A stretch of 64,000 nt of DNA from an uncultured Pelagibacteraceae bacterium (GTDB lineage Bacteria; Pseudomonadota; Alphaproteobacteria; Pelagibacterales; Pelagibacteraceae): positions 1-64,000 of the forward strand of contig CACMTO010000005.1 in assembly GCA_902616645.1 (NCBI GenBank), read 5' to 3'. Positions within the stretch are counted from its first letter, which is position 1, and each line of letters opens with the position of its first letter. Below the pieces are notes generated by a model. That model worked only from the letters and a program-made list of their open reading frames with translations. It was not told where the DNA came from and searched no databases. Below are positions 34,753-45,200 of this stretch, piece after piece. A program made the translations under genes and the position numbers.

Positions 34753-36116
34753 TTAGAAATTGAACCTGCACCCATTCCGATGACTATTTTTTTGCCATAC
34801 ATATTCATTTTAAGAAATTTAGCTAATTGAATATTGTCATTCACTAAAAATAATTTTACTTTAGAATTTTTAATTATTTCTTTGGCAAAATTTGTATAAT
34901 TAAATCCTAATCTTATTTTTTCTCCAGCGGTATACACTGGACATAAAACGACTATATCAGCATTTTTAAATGCAAACGAAAATTCTCTTTTTAAATCTTT
35001 TAACCTTGAAATTCTATGAGGCTGAAATATGCAAACTTTATCGTAACCCTTATAAACTTTATTTACTCCATCCAACACGACTTTTATTTCAGTAGGATGA
35101 TGAGCATAATCGTCGTAAAAATCTATTTTATTATATGTAAAAATTTTATTAAATCTTCTTTGAACTCCTTTAAAATTTAATAAACCCTTTTTAATATTTT
35201 GAATTGATATACCAACTGTTAGTGCAACTGCTGCAGCTGCTACAGAGTTTCTTACGTTGTGAAGACCAAGTAGTGGAATTTTTATTTTTTTAATCAGAAT
35301 TTTATTTTTATTGGGAACGCTTATCTCCAAATCAAACTGTGAAAAATTTATATTTTGTATCAAGTTTTTAATCAAAAAATTAGATTTAGAGTTAAATCCA
35401 TATGTATAGATATTTCGATTTTTTAAATTTTTTAAAAGCTCCGAATTAATTTTATCATCTAAACAGACAAATGATTTTCCAAAAGAAGGGACTTTCTCAA
35501 TAAATTGAATAAAATATTTTTTTAAATCTTCCATAGACTTATAAAAGTCCATATGTTCTCTATCTATATTTGTAATAATTGAATAAGTTGGCGTAATGTG
35601 AATAAAGCTTCCATCAGACTCGTCTGCTTCAAGTATAGACCAATCACTCTTACCAAGTTTGGCAGTATTTTTAATTGAATTTATTAGTCCACCGTTGATA
35701 ATCGTTGGATCTAACTTAGTTTTCTGAAAAATTGAAGTTACCAAAGAAGTTGTAGTAGTCTTTCCATGTGAACCAACTATTACAATATTTTTCATTAAAG
35801 AAACAATATGAGCAAGCATCTTACCTCTTTTTATAATTGGTAAATTTTTTCTCTTTGCTTCAATTATTTCAGGATTATTTTTTTTTATTGCTGAGGAAAC
35901 AACTATTATCGTTGCGTTTTTAATATTATTTTTTTTTTGCCCAATAAAAATCTTGATTTTTTCTTTTTTGAGCCTTTCAACATTTTTATTTTGGAGTAAA
36001 TCACTTCCTTGAACTTTAAACCCTTTCCCTTTCATAATTAAAGCTAGTCCACTCATACCTATCCCACCGATTCCTACGAAATGAATAATTTCAGTTTTAG
36101 CTAATTCAATTTTCAT
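34722..36116 (-). CDS. murC: UDP-N-acetylmuramate--L-alanine ligase
   Basis: MurC adds L-Ala to UDP-MurNAc. The UDP-binding Rossmann part shows HFVGIGGIGMSGLALIMKG, the ATP site IVGSHGKTTTTSLVTSIFQ, the central ILEADESDGSF and the C-terminal FYDDYAHHPTEIKVVLDG and FQPHRISRLKDL blocks. Length 464 is standard. It overlaps murG by 11 bases and murB by 31, within the compact dcw operon. Confidence 0.97.
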   Translation of the reverse strand: MKIELAKTEIIHFVGIGGIGMSGLALIMKGKGFKVQGSDLLQNKNVERLKKEKIKIFIGQKKNNIKNATIIVVSSAIKKNNPEIIEAKRKNLPIIKRGKMLAHIVSLMKNIVIVGSHGKTTTTSLVTSIFQKTKLDPTIINGGLINSIKNTAKLGKSDWSILEADESDGSFIHITPTYSIITNIDREHMDFYKSMEDLKKYFIQFIEKVPSFGKSFVCLDDKINSELLKNLKNRNIYTYGFNSKSNFLIKNLIQNINFSQFDLEISVPNKNKILIKKIKIPLLGLHNVRNSVAAAAVALTVGISIQNIKKGLLNFKGVQRRFNKIFTYNKIDFYDDYAHHPTEIKVVLDGVNKVYKGYDKVCIFQPHRISRLKDLKREFSFAFKNADIVVLCPVYTAGEKIRLGFNYTNFAKEIIKNSKVKLFLVNDNIQLAKFLKMNMYGKKIVIGMGAGSISNWMAKLPQLM

Positions 36117-37170
36117 TTAAGCTTTCTATTATTTTTTGATTAACATTATTCCAAGTATTTTGGTAATTTAATTTTTTTAAATTTTCTTTTTTTCTAAAAA
36201 AAGCGCTTCTATCTATAAGAATATTTTTTAGTAAATCTTCAATTTTTTCTTCAAATGACTTTTGATCAATTATCCAGCAACAATCATTCTTTTCATAAAA
36301 AGATGCATTTTCATATTGATGATTATCTTTTGAAGTTGGCAAAGGTACAGCAATAAATGGAAGGTTTAAAATAGAGAGTTCTGCAAGAGTAGAGGCACCT
36401 GCTCTCGTAATACATAAATCAGCCTCTTGAATTATAGATGTAAGATTTTTTTCGAAACTGAATATTCTGTTTTCAATTCGATTTTTTGAATAAAACTCTT
36501 TTAAATTTAAAATATTTTTTTCATTAGTCTGTTGTATTATCTGAATTGACATATTTCTTGAAATATTAGCTATCGATTTTTTTAGGTTTTTATCAAAGAT
36601 ATCTGCACCTTGACTTCCACCTACAATTAATATGGTAAAATTTTTTTTATTTTGATTATGTAATTTTAAATCATAAACATGCTTTTTTACCAGTGGATAA
36701 ATTGTTACTATTCTATCTTTTAAATTATCTGGAAACTTTTTGACTGCCTTTGAATAACAAAAAATCTTTTTGCATGATCTTAAAAAAAATTTATTAGCAC
36801 GTCCTAAAATATGATTAGGTTCTACTAAATAAATTTTTTTTTTCATTATTCGAGCTGCTAAAATCAAAGGAAGAGACATGTAACCTCCTGTAGAAAAAAC
36901 TTTCTCTATTTTTTCTTTTTTTAATAAAAACAATGATTTAATTGTTAAATATAGAACAACCAAAAGATTGAATGGTAAAAAAAAAAGATTATTTAATTTG
37001 GGAGTGTTTATAATTTCAAAATCATAAATATCCTGATCTAAATATTTCAAGCCCCTTTGATCAGTTGAAAAAATTATATTAGCTTCCTTTATTAAATGAT
37101 CATGCAGGATTTTAGCTGGAGTAACGTGACCTCCAGACCCACCAGTTGAGATTAAAAAATTTTTTTTCAT
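36106..37170 (-). CDS. murG: UDP-GlcNAc:lipid I N-acetylglucosaminyltransferase MurG
   Basis: MurG completes lipid II at the inner face of the membrane. The N-terminal GGSGGHVTPAKI loop and STGGYMSLPLILAARI bind lipid I and the membrane; the C-terminal half has ILIVGGSQGADIFDKNL and the UDP-GlcNAc site LCITRAGASTLAELSILNLPFIAVPLP with SKDNHQYENA. Length 354 is normal. Encoded between ftsW and murC, with overlap at murC. Confidence 0.97.
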   Translation of the reverse strand: MKKNFLISTGGSGGHVTPAKILHDHLIKEANIIFSTDQRGLKYLDQDIYDFEIINTPKLNNLFFLPFNLLVVLYLTIKSLFLLKKEKIEKVFSTGGYMSLPLILAARIMKKKIYLVEPNHILGRANKFFLRSCKKIFCYSKAVKKFPDNLKDRIVTIYPLVKKHVYDLKLHNQNKKNFTILIVGGSQGADIFDKNLKKSIANISRNMSIQIIQQTNEKNILNLKEFYSKNRIENRIFSFEKNLTSIIQEADLCITRAGASTLAELSILNLPFIAVPLPTSKDNHQYENASFYEKNDCCWIIDQKSFEEKIEDLLKNILIDRSAFFRKKENLKKLNYQNTWNNVNQKIIESLNEN

Positions 37171-37171
37171 A

Positions 37172-38296
37172 TTAATGAATTTTTCTTTTTGTTAAATTTA
37201 AAATTATTCCTGATAATATTGAAATACTTATTATTGAAGATCCTCCATAACTTATAAAAGGAAGTGTCATTCCTGTCGTTGGAAATAACCTTATATTAAC
37301 TCCAATATGTATCATTGCTTGTATTAAAATCAAACTTGTGCATCCTACCAGAATAAGTTTTGTCTTATCATCATCGTAAGAATAAACTTTTTTGAAAACT
37401 GAATAAATAAATATTGTGAATAAAAGTAATATTAAAATAATTGCAATAACACCAAACTCCTCAGAAATTACTGAAATTATATAGTCTGTATGCGCCTCTG
37501 GAACTCTACTCTTTAATGTTCCCTCTCCAATACCTTTTCCAAAAAATCCACCACTAGTTATAGAGTCAATTGCTTTTTCTGATTGTGCATTATGGGTACC
37601 TGTATCAGAATTAAAAAAAGACAAAATTCTATTTTTAATATACTCAAATTTTGTAATAAACTTAATCGATAAAAAAAGCGAAAAAAAAATAACAAAACTT
37701 GATATTGTCAAAAAAACTATATTTATACCTGAAATGAAAATTAAGACTGACCAACTAAAAAAAACTAATAATGTTTGTCCAATATCTGGCTGAACAGCAA
37801 GTAGCAAAGCGACTATCAAGGTGATCAAAAAAGAGAGAGTGTATTTAAAGTATATATTTTCAAACTTTTCATTACTCAATATTAAGCTTATTAAAACAAT
37901 CAAAAAAGGTTTGACTAATTCAATTGGCTGAAATCTCGGCAAAAAATATAAATCTATCCATCTCTGTGCACTATTGACCTCAATTCCAATAAATGGCACC
38001 AAAGATAATGAAATTAATGAAAACAAAAAAATTATAGGGGAAAATTTATAAAGTTTTTCCTCATTTATCGATGATAAAACAAAAATTATTATCATACCTA
38101 ATAAAACATAGGTCAAATGTTTAAAGAAAAAAGTATAATCATTTGTATCAAGCTTATCTGAAACCAATAAGGAAGTTGAGGCTAAAGAAAAGAATAGTCC
38201 GATTGCAAAAAGTAAGAAGATTAAAAAAAATATAAATTTGTCAATATTTTTCCACCAATCATAATAAAGTCTATAAATTAATTTTTTGTAATTCAT
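37172..38296 (-). CDS. ftsW: Lipid II polymerase FtsW, divisome SEDS protein
   Basis: FtsW polymerises glycan at the septum with FtsI. The 374-residue membrane protein has about ten helices and SEDS blocks: EVNSAQRWIDLYFLPRFQPIELVK, VQPDIGQTLLVF, SGGFFGKGIGEGTLKSRVPEAHTDYIISVISEEFG and LFPTTGMTLPFISYGGSSIIS. Sited between murD and murG, so it is the divisome rather than the elongation member (rodA at 1347). Overlaps murD by 26 bases and starts one base after the murG start region. Confidence 0.95.
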   Translation of the reverse strand: MNYKKLIYRLYYDWWKNIDKFIFFLIFLLFAIGLFFSLASTSLLVSDKLDTNDYTFFFKHLTYVLLGMIIIFVLSSINEEKLYKFSPIIFLFSLISLSLVPFIGIEVNSAQRWIDLYFLPRFQPIELVKPFLIVLISLILSNEKFENIYFKYTLSFLITLIVALLLAVQPDIGQTLLVFFSWSVLIFISGINIVFLTISSFVIFFSLFLSIKFITKFEYIKNRILSFFNSDTGTHNAQSEKAIDSITSGGFFGKGIGEGTLKSRVPEAHTDYIISVISEEFGVIAIILILLLFTIFIYSVFKKVYSYDDDKTKLILVGCTSLILIQAMIHIGVNIRLFPTTGMTLPFISYGGSSIISISILSGIILNLTKRKIH

Positions 38297-39590
38297 TTAA
38301 ATTTTTTTTTACCAATCTATTAAAATAACTACCCCTTTCTTCAAAGTTTTTAAACTCATCAAAAGAAGCAGCACAAGGGCTAAATAATATAATTTGATGT
38401 TTTTTTTTATTTATCTTAATGGTCATTAAAATTTTTTTAAAAGCTGCGTTTAAATTTTTGAAATTTTTATATTCTATTTTATTTTTTAATTTATTGTTAA
38501 AAAATTTCTTATCATTTCCAAAAACAAAGGCTTTTATGTTTTTGAAATATTTTTTTGATAAAGCAAATCTATCTTGACTCTTATGAATGCCACCAAGTAA
38601 CCAATAAATGTTGAAATGTTTTTTTAAAATACTTAAGGATGAAGAAAAACTGGTGGATTTTGAATCGTTGATAATCGTTAAATACTTGTTTTTGAAAACT
38701 ATTTGTTGCCGATACTTAAGTCCTCTGAATTTTTGAACTGAAGCAATCAATAAATTTTTTTTAAGAGATAGTTTTTTTGATAATTCTAGAATGAATGATA
38801 AATTTTCTTTATTTGCCTCTGTCGAAAAATAATCATTCTTAATATTTTTTAGAAAATTTTTTAACTTTTTACCATCAACTTTTATTACTTTACTATAAAA
38901 TTTATTTGATTTTAATTTCTTAGACACAATTGAATTATCTTCTTTTACAAACGCAAAATGACCCCTGCTTTGACTTTTGATCAGTTTAAATTTAGCTTCA
39001 GCATATTTATTCATTGTTTTATGCCTCTCAATATGATCAGGAGAAAGATTTAGTATTACAGCATATTTTGATTTAAAAATTTTGCTATATTGTAATTGAT
39101 ACGATGAAGCTTCAATAACAAAAATTGTTTTTTTTTTTACATTTTTGGCAGATAAAATCGGTTTACCAATATTTCCTACTAATTTTGCATCTAATTTTTG
39201 ATTTAGCAAAACTTCATACATGAGTTGACATGTAGTAGATTTTCCATTCGTGCCAGTTATAGTTATACAATCGTTTTTAAAAAAAGAGTAAAATACATCT
39301 AAATCAGAATAAATAATATTATAGTTTTTTTTTAAAAATCTTTTTAATTTACACTTATTGATATCGATACCTGGACTCAATATTATCTTATCAAATTTAT
39401 GACTTGAAATTTTTTTATAACTAATTAATTTTTTTTTAATATTAAAGTCTTTTAAATTTGAGGAATAATCGTCAAATAAAAAAATCTCACTCTTATTTTT
39501 TAAAAATCTGAAAGTTGATAAACCACTTTTACCTAATCCATAAATTAAAATTTTTTTATTAGAGAAGCTATTGATATTTTTAACCATCAT
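38271..39590 (-). CDS. murD: UDP-N-acetylmuramoyl-L-alanine--D-glutamate ligase
   Basis: MurD adds D-Glu. The N-terminal UDP domain has ILIYGLGKSGLSTFRFL, the ATP P-loop is ITGTNGKSTTCQLMYEVL, and the middle block is FVIEASSYQLQYSKIFK followed by LNLSPDHIERHKTM. The C-terminal domain has INDSKSTSFSSSLSILK and LFSPCAASFDEFKNFEERG. Length 439 is usual. It overlaps mraY by 4 and ftsW by 26 bases. Lys-rich, as with the other mur genes here. Confidence 0.95.
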   Translation of the reverse strand: MMVKNINSFSNKKILIYGLGKSGLSTFRFLKNKSEIFLFDDYSSNLKDFNIKKKLISYKKISSHKFDKIILSPGIDINKCKLKRFLKKNYNIIYSDLDVFYSFFKNDCITITGTNGKSTTCQLMYEVLLNQKLDAKLVGNIGKPILSAKNVKKKTIFVIEASSYQLQYSKIFKSKYAVILNLSPDHIERHKTMNKYAEAKFKLIKSQSRGHFAFVKEDNSIVSKKLKSNKFYSKVIKVDGKKLKNFLKNIKNDYFSTEANKENLSFILELSKKLSLKKNLLIASVQKFRGLKYRQQIVFKNKYLTIINDSKSTSFSSSLSILKKHFNIYWLLGGIHKSQDRFALSKKYFKNIKAFVFGNDKKFFNNKLKNKIEYKNFKNLNAAFKKILMTIKINKKKHQIILFSPCAASFDEFKNFEERGSYFNRLVKKNLNELQKINL

Positions 39591-40672
39591 CTCAATTTAA
39601 GTGTAGCCAAACCAATCATAGCCAAAATAATAGAAATAATCCAAAACCTTATAACGACAGTGGATTCTTGCCACCCTTTTTTCTCGAAATGGTGGTGAAT
39701 TGGGGCCATTTTAAATATTCTTTTACCAGTTAATTTAAAGGAAATTACTTGAACCACTACTGATAAGGCTTCTAAAACAAATAAACCTCCAGTAATAGCT
39801 AAAACTATTTCATGTTTTGTAATTATTCCAACAGCACCTAAAGACCCACCTAATGATAGAGATCCAGTATCTCCCATAAAAATTTTTGCAGGCGGTGCAT
39901 TAAACCAAAGAAAACCTAAACAAGCACCAATAATTGATCCACAAAAAATAGATATTTCTCCAGTTCCTTTAATATATAAAATTTGAAGATATTCAGAAAA
40001 AACTATATTACCAGTGACATAACTTATAAATGCAAAACAAGCTGCAACCAAAATAACTGGAACAGTAGCCAAACCATCTAGTCCATCTGTCAAATTTACT
40101 GCGTTAGATGATCCAACGATCACAAAAATTGAAAATGGTATAAAGAACCATCCTAAATTGATCAATAAATTTTTAAAAAAAGGAAAATAAAGATTTTTAA
40201 ATTCAGCATAATCTATGTAGTAAGACAAATAAATTAACCCAATTAAAGCCAAAAAAATCTGCATACCAATTTTTAATTTAAATGAAATCCCAGATGAATT
40301 TGAATTTTTTATTTTTTTATAGTCATCGTAAGCTCCTAGTAATCCGAATGAGGTAACAATATATAAACAAAATAAAATATAGATGTTCGTTAAGTCAGCC
40401 CAAAGAAGAACGGAAACGATTAAACCAATTAAAATAATAACTCCACCCATAGTTGGTGTACCTATCTTTTTGACAATGTGGTCAGTAGGTCCATCTTCTC
40501 TAATTGGGTTAAAAATTTTCCTATTTGAAAATAATTTAATAAATGATCCTCCAATTAAAAGAACAATCGTAAGTGAGGTGAAAAAGGCTAATCCTGTTCT
40601 AAAAGTTATATATTTAAAAACATTTAAAAATGTTAATGTATCTACGTAATTAAGTAAAAATTCATACAGCAT
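39587..40672 (-). CDS. mraY: Phospho-N-acetylmuramoyl-pentapeptide transferase MraY
   Basis: MraY moves phospho-MurNAc-pentapeptide onto undecaprenyl phosphate to make lipid I. A ten-helix membrane protein of 361 residues with the family blocks GTPTMGGVIILIGLIVS, LLGAYDDYKKIKN with the Asp pair, NAVNLTDGLDGLATVPVI, FMGDTGSLSLGGSLGAVGI and MAPIHHHFEKKGWQESTVVIRFW. It is placed between murEF and murD, overlapping murEF by 11 and murD by 4 bases. Confidence 0.98.
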   Translation of the reverse strand: MLYEFLLNYVDTLTFLNVFKYITFRTGLAFFTSLTIVLLIGGSFIKLFSNRKIFNPIREDGPTDHIVKKIGTPTMGGVIILIGLIVSVLLWADLTNIYILFCLYIVTSFGLLGAYDDYKKIKNSNSSGISFKLKIGMQIFLALIGLIYLSYYIDYAEFKNLYFPFFKNLLINLGWFFIPFSIFVIVGSSNAVNLTDGLDGLATVPVILVAACFAFISYVTGNIVFSEYLQILYIKGTGEISIFCGSIIGACLGFLWFNAPPAKIFMGDTGSLSLGGSLGAVGIITKHEIVLAITGGLFVLEALSVVVQVISFKLTGKRIFKMAPIHHHFEKKGWQESTVVIRFWIISIILAMIGLATLKLR

Positions 40673-43508
40673 GTGAACTTCTTTGTTTTAAATTTGACGT
40701 TAAGTAATTAAGTCCTGTTGAATTTGATCCCTTAATCATTAAATAATCATTATTATTTAGATTATCATTAATTAATTTCTTGATATCTAATTTTTTTAAT
40801 ATCTTGGCTTTTTTATTTGATTTTAAGCCTTTAAAAGTCTCTTTAATATATTTTCCTATAACATACACTTTATTGATATTAGTTTTATTTACAATCTTGC
40901 TCATAAGTTTATGTTGTTTATAAGAATGTTTACCTAACTCGAGCATATCTCCTAAAACTAAATATTTTTTAGAATTTCTCGACTCGATATTATCATAGTT
41001 CTCTATTGCAGTTTGAAGTGATAAAGGATTTGAATTATAAGTTTCATCTACTAAGAAGATATTTTTATTTTTAATTTTAATTTTCGATATGTCTCCTCTC
41101 CCACTTGGAATTTTAATATTAAGAAAAATGTTTTTTTTTAATTTTTTTAAATTTATATAAGAATAAATAGATGCTAAGGTCGCAGTTATATTATATAAAT
41201 TACTTTTATTTTTATTTCTTGAATAAAAAGACACAGAGATATTATTAACATTAAAAAATAACTCATATATATTTTTTTTTTTTTTAATTTTGGTAAGTTT
41301 TACCATTGAGGACTTGTTTTTGACTCCAAAAGATATGATTTTTAATTTTTTTTTTATTGCGATTTTTTTATGATAATCATAAAAATTATCATCTTTATTT
41401 AAAACAATTATCCCACCGTATTTAATATTTTCCATTATTTCAGCTTTCGCATCTGCAATTTGCTTTATATTCTTAAAGTTTTTTGAATGAGCATAACTAA
41501 CATTTGTTATTACGCCTAGATCTGGCCTAATCATTTTAGTTAAGTTACTAATTTCACCTTTTTTATCCATGCCAACCTCAAAAATACCAAAATCATCATT
41601 TTGCTTTAGATTGAATAAACTAACTGGCACACCATATTTATTATTAAAAGATTTTGGAGAGAAAGAAGCATTTGATATTTTTCCTAAAGTTTGTCCAACC
41701 ATCTCTTTTAATGATGTTTTTCCACAGCTGCCTGTGATTGAGATTATTTTTGCATTAATATTTTCCCTGAAAATTGAGGCACATTTACTTAAAAATTCTA
41801 GAGAATTATCAACTTTTATTTGTTTTGATAATGAGGATTTTTTATCGAACCGATTTACAATTGTTAAGCTAGAATTTTTTTTAAGAGCTTCTTTAATAAA
41901 TTTATTACCATCGTTTTTTTTTCCTTTAATTGCAAAAAAAACATCATTCTTTTTTAATGTTTTTGAATTGATTGAAATATTATTAATAACTAATTTAGTT
42001 GATATTTTAGACTTTGATTGTTCTTTAATAATATTTAACTTCAGGTCACTTGATAAATTCTTATTTTTTAACTTTATAGATTTTAAAATTACATCTTTAT
42101 CAGAAAAGAATAATTTTCTTTTATCATATTCTTGAATTTTCTCATGACCTTTTCCAGCTACTAAAAGAATATCTCCTGTATTTAAATCTTTGATTGCTTC
42201 GTTGATAGCTTTTTTTCTATTTGCAAATTCAAAAGTTTTGGCTTTTTTGAAACCTCTTTTAATATCACTTCTTATTTTTTGAGGGTTTTCACTTCTTGGA
42301 TTATCATCGGTCAAATAAATTTTATCAGAGTAGATTTCAGCTATTCTTCCCATAATAGATCTTTTTTTAAAATCTCTATCTCCACCACAACCAAAAACTA
42401 AACTAATTTTTTTTTGGGGAAATTGTTGTTTCAGACTCATTAAAGACAACTGTAAAGCTTTTGGTGTATGAGCATAATCTAAAACTACCATACTTTTATT
42501 TTTAATTTTTCCTATCTTTTCTAAACGTCCTTCCGTCGATTTTATTTTGTTAAGGACACCAATTATTTTATGAAATTTTATTCCACTTTTGTAAGCGGCT
42601 ATCATTGCCATTAATAAATTATTTATTTGTATCTTGCCAATTAAATTTACTTCAACAAAGTATATTTTATTATTAAACTTAATTTCAAGATGTTGTTTTT
42701 CATTTACAAATTTATGAGAAATTAAATTAATATTTCTGTCATCATTTATAAGATTAAGATAAATCTTTTTTTTAGTTGCAATATTTTCTATTATTTTTTT
42801 TTGGGGTATTTTTAAATCTGTAATTATTTCTCCCCTTTTTTTTACTAAATTTTTAAATAAATATAACTTCGACTCTAAGTAATTACTCATATTTTTATGA
42901 TAATCCAAATGGTCATGGGATAAGTTAGTAAAAATTCCGATATCAAAAGAAAGTCCGTCAAGTCTGTTCTGTTTTAAACCATGACTAGATGCCTCTAATA
43001 TAATATTATCGATTTTTCTTTTTTTTAAATTTTTTAATATAGAACTTAATTGAATCGGATCTAAAGTTGTATTATTCAAATTTTTTTTATTATTCTTAGT
43101 TCTAATTCCAATTGTACCGATAGATGCAACTTTCTTAAAATTTAAATCTAGTATTTGATAATAAAAATCTGCTACAGACGATTTTCCATTAGTTCCTGTG
43201 ACTGCAATTAATTTTTTTGGTTTTTTTTCTAAAATTTTGTAAGAAATCTCAGCTAACAATTTTCTTACGTTTTTAAAATTCAAAAAAACAACGTCTTTAT
43301 ATTTACTAAATGTTTTTTTTTCTGAAACTATTATTGTTGCACCATTCTTAATAGCAACATCAATATATTTATTTCCATCAAACTTATTCCCTTTGATAGC
43401 AAAAAAAATATTTCTTTTTGAAATCTTAGAACTATCAAAAGAGATACCTGAGAATGAAAGTTCTTTATATTTTTTATCTAAATTAGGAATATAATCTTTG
43501 AGTAACAT
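40662..43508 (-). CDS. murE-murF: MurE-MurF fusion, two ligases in one polypeptide
   Basis: A single frame of 948 residues carries both enzymes. The N-terminal half (to about 480) is MurE, which adds meso-diaminopimelate: P-loop AVTGTNGKSSVADFYY near 104, ILEASSHGLKQNRLDG, and DNPRSE, the DAP-specificity motif, near 403 with FGCGGDRDFKKRSIMG. The C-terminal half is MurF, which adds D-Ala-D-Ala: P-loop ISITGSCGKTSLKEMVG near 596, GIFEVGMDKKGEISNL, and VDETYNSNPLSLQTAIENYD near 800. Both halves keep catalytic motifs, so this reads as an active fusion, not an assembly error: the frame is open and a short linker (about residues 480-500) joins them. Overlaps mraY by 11 bases. Confidence 0.95.
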   Translation of the reverse strand: MLLKDYIPNLDKKYKELSFSGISFDSSKISKRNIFFAIKGNKFDGNKYIDVAIKNGATIIVSEKKTFSKYKDVVFLNFKNVRKLLAEISYKILEKKPKKLIAVTGTNGKSSVADFYYQILDLNFKKVASIGTIGIRTKNNKKNLNNTTLDPIQLSSILKNLKKRKIDNIILEASSHGLKQNRLDGLSFDIGIFTNLSHDHLDYHKNMSNYLESKLYLFKNLVKKRGEIITDLKIPQKKIIENIATKKKIYLNLINDDRNINLISHKFVNEKQHLEIKFNNKIYFVEVNLIGKIQINNLLMAMIAAYKSGIKFHKIIGVLNKIKSTEGRLEKIGKIKNKSMVVLDYAHTPKALQLSLMSLKQQFPQKKISLVFGCGGDRDFKKRSIMGRIAEIYSDKIYLTDDNPRSENPQKIRSDIKRGFKKAKTFEFANRKKAINEAIKDLNTGDILLVAGKGHEKIQEYDKRKLFFSDKDVILKSIKLKNKNLSSDLKLNIIKEQSKSKISTKLVINNISINSKTLKKNDVFFAIKGKKNDGNKFIKEALKKNSSLTIVNRFDKKSSLSKQIKVDNSLEFLSKCASIFRENINAKIISITGSCGKTSLKEMVGQTLGKISNASFSPKSFNNKYGVPVSLFNLKQNDDFGIFEVGMDKKGEISNLTKMIRPDLGVITNVSYAHSKNFKNIKQIADAKAEIMENIKYGGIIVLNKDDNFYDYHKKIAIKKKLKIISFGVKNKSSMVKLTKIKKKKNIYELFFNVNNISVSFYSRNKNKSNLYNITATLASIYSYINLKKLKKNIFLNIKIPSGRGDISKIKIKNKNIFLVDETYNSNPLSLQTAIENYDNIESRNSKKYLVLGDMLELGKHSYKQHKLMSKIVNKTNINKVYVIGKYIKETFKGLKSNKKAKILKKLDIKKLINDNLNNNDYLMIKGSNSTGLNYLTSNLKQRSSHAV

Positions 43509-43511
43509 AGA

Positions 43512-45200
43512 TTATTTAACCTCACCATATTTTGTGGCTAAAATGGGCCCAATTTTTTCAATTATTTGGCCAACAACCTCCACTGAAGTCCAGCCTGCAG
43601 TATTATACGGGGTTCCCTTATATCTTATATTTGATCCATCTCTATAATGATAAATATAATCCTTACTAATTTGAGGTTCATCAAGCATTAGTGCCAAAAC
43701 AAATTTTGGTTTAGAGGTCGGAAATATTGATATGAATGAATTAATCTTTTTTCTAGAATAACCTCCTTTCCCGCTTTTTTGTGCAGTCCCTGTTTTTCCT
43801 CCAACTTCATAACCATTAACATTTGCTAAAGAAGCTGTGCCCTCTTCTGTTGAAACAATTTTTCTTAATATAGGTAAAATTTTTTGTGAAACCTCTTTCT
43901 TTAGAATTTGATCATTTTTATCTATTTTTTTTTTTTTAATTAGTTTTGGTTTAATTTCATATCCTCCATTAACTATTATTGAATATGCTTTTGCTAATTG
44001 AAGTAATGTGGTTGTAATACCATGACCAAATGAAGCTGTGGCTAAAGGACATTTGCCCCAGATAAATTCTATTGGTTTTCCAACCTCATTAATATCAAAG
44101 GTTATTTTATCAAGAACACCAATCTTTGATAAAAACAATTTAAATTTATCTTCCCCTAATTTTTGGGCTACCCTAACAGAGCCAATATTACCCGATCTGA
44201 TTAATATTTGTTCAGCCGTCAAAGTTGATGGCATTTCATTATCATATTCCCTGATTGGGAAACCAGCACAATTTAAAGATTTCGGTAAATTAATAAACTT
44301 GGTCTCTGGCTCTAAAATATTTTCCTCAAAAGCAGCTGCAAATGTAAAAGTTTTAAATATTGACCCAAATTCATAAATTCCTTTTGTAGCTCTATTTATA
44401 TAATTAACATCTGCGATTGTTTTTCTTTCATTGGGATTAAAATCTGGAAGTGAAACTAAAGAATAAATTTCACCATTATTAACATTCATCAAGATAGCAG
44501 CACTACCTTTTGTATTAAAGATTTTATTAAATTTAATTAATTCGTTTCTAATCAAGAATTGAATGTCTTTATCAACAGTCAGTTGAACAGGTTTTTTTGA
44601 TTTTTTTAAATCTTTATCTTGTGATTTTTCTAAGCCAGAAATACCATTATTGTTATCATCAATTTGACCTAAAATATGACTAAATAAGTTTTTTTGAGGA
44701 TACATTCTTATTAATTTTTCCTCTGGTTGAATAGATTTATCTCCTAATTGCATCAACTTCTCATAGTTTTCCTCTGAAATTTTTTTTTCTAAATAAAAAA
44801 ATTTTTTCTTTTTTAAATTTTCACTAATAGTCTCAAAATTTTTATTAGGAAAAATATATTTTAAATTTAAAATTAATTTTCTCTGATCTATTACCTTTTT
44901 AGTACTAATCCCCACATCGATTGAACTAACTGTTTTTACGAGATAATTACCATTTCTATCAGTAATATCTGCTCTATAAAGGGCATTTAATGGTTGTTTT
45001 GAATTGTCTGTTTCTAGATTTTGAATATTTCTAGATCCTAAGTGGATAAGGTGAATTGTGTAAATAATAAAAATAATAAAAAAAATAAAGAAAATAAATG
45101 AAACTCTATTGAATGAAATTTTCAATTTTGATTTACTTTTTTTATATGAAAAATTACTCTGTTGATCTTCTAAAATAATTCTTGAATTTTTATTATTCAT
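43512..45200 (-). CDS. ftsI: Peptidoglycan transpeptidase FtsI (PBP3)
   Basis: Septal class B PBP. One membrane anchor (FIFFIFFIIFIIYTIHLIHLG, about 33-53), a dimerisation domain with YRADITDRNGNYLVKTVS and a transpeptidase domain: SxxK as GSIFKTFTF near residue 278, SxN as SGN in IRSGNIGSVRVAQ near 336, and KTG as VGGKTGTAQK near 470. Length 562 fits. It lies between ftsL and murEF, with 8 bases of overlap with the FtsL-like gene and 3 bases to murEF. Confidence 0.95.
   Translation of the reverse strand: MNNKNSRIILEDQQSNFSYKKSKSKLKISFNRVSFIFFIFFIIFIIYTIHLIHLGSRNIQNLETDNSKQPLNALYRADITDRNGNYLVKTVSSIDVGISTKKVIDQRKLILNLKYIFPNKNFETISENLKKKKFFYLEKKISEENYEKLMQLGDKSIQPEEKLIRMYPQKNLFSHILGQIDDNNNGISGLEKSQDKDLKKSKKPVQLTVDKDIQFLIRNELIKFNKIFNTKGSAAILMNVNNGEIYSLVSLPDFNPNERKTIADVNYINRATKGIYEFGSIFKTFTFAAAFEENILEPETKFINLPKSLNCAGFPIREYDNEMPSTLTAEQILIRSGNIGSVRVAQKLGEDKFKLFLSKIGVLDKITFDINEVGKPIEFIWGKCPLATASFGHGITTTLLQLAKAYSIIVNGGYEIKPKLIKKKKIDKNDQILKKEVSQKILPILRKIVSTEEGTASLANVNGYEVGGKTGTAQKSGKGGYSRKKINSFISIFPTSKPKFVLALMLDEPQISKDYIYHYRDGSNIRYKGTPYNTAGWTSVEVVGQIIEKIGPILATKYGEVK

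Noticed and set aside
41569-42135. 188-residue plus-strand ORF opposite murEF
   Set aside because: Composition mirrors the conserved MurEF frame; no start signal or domain.
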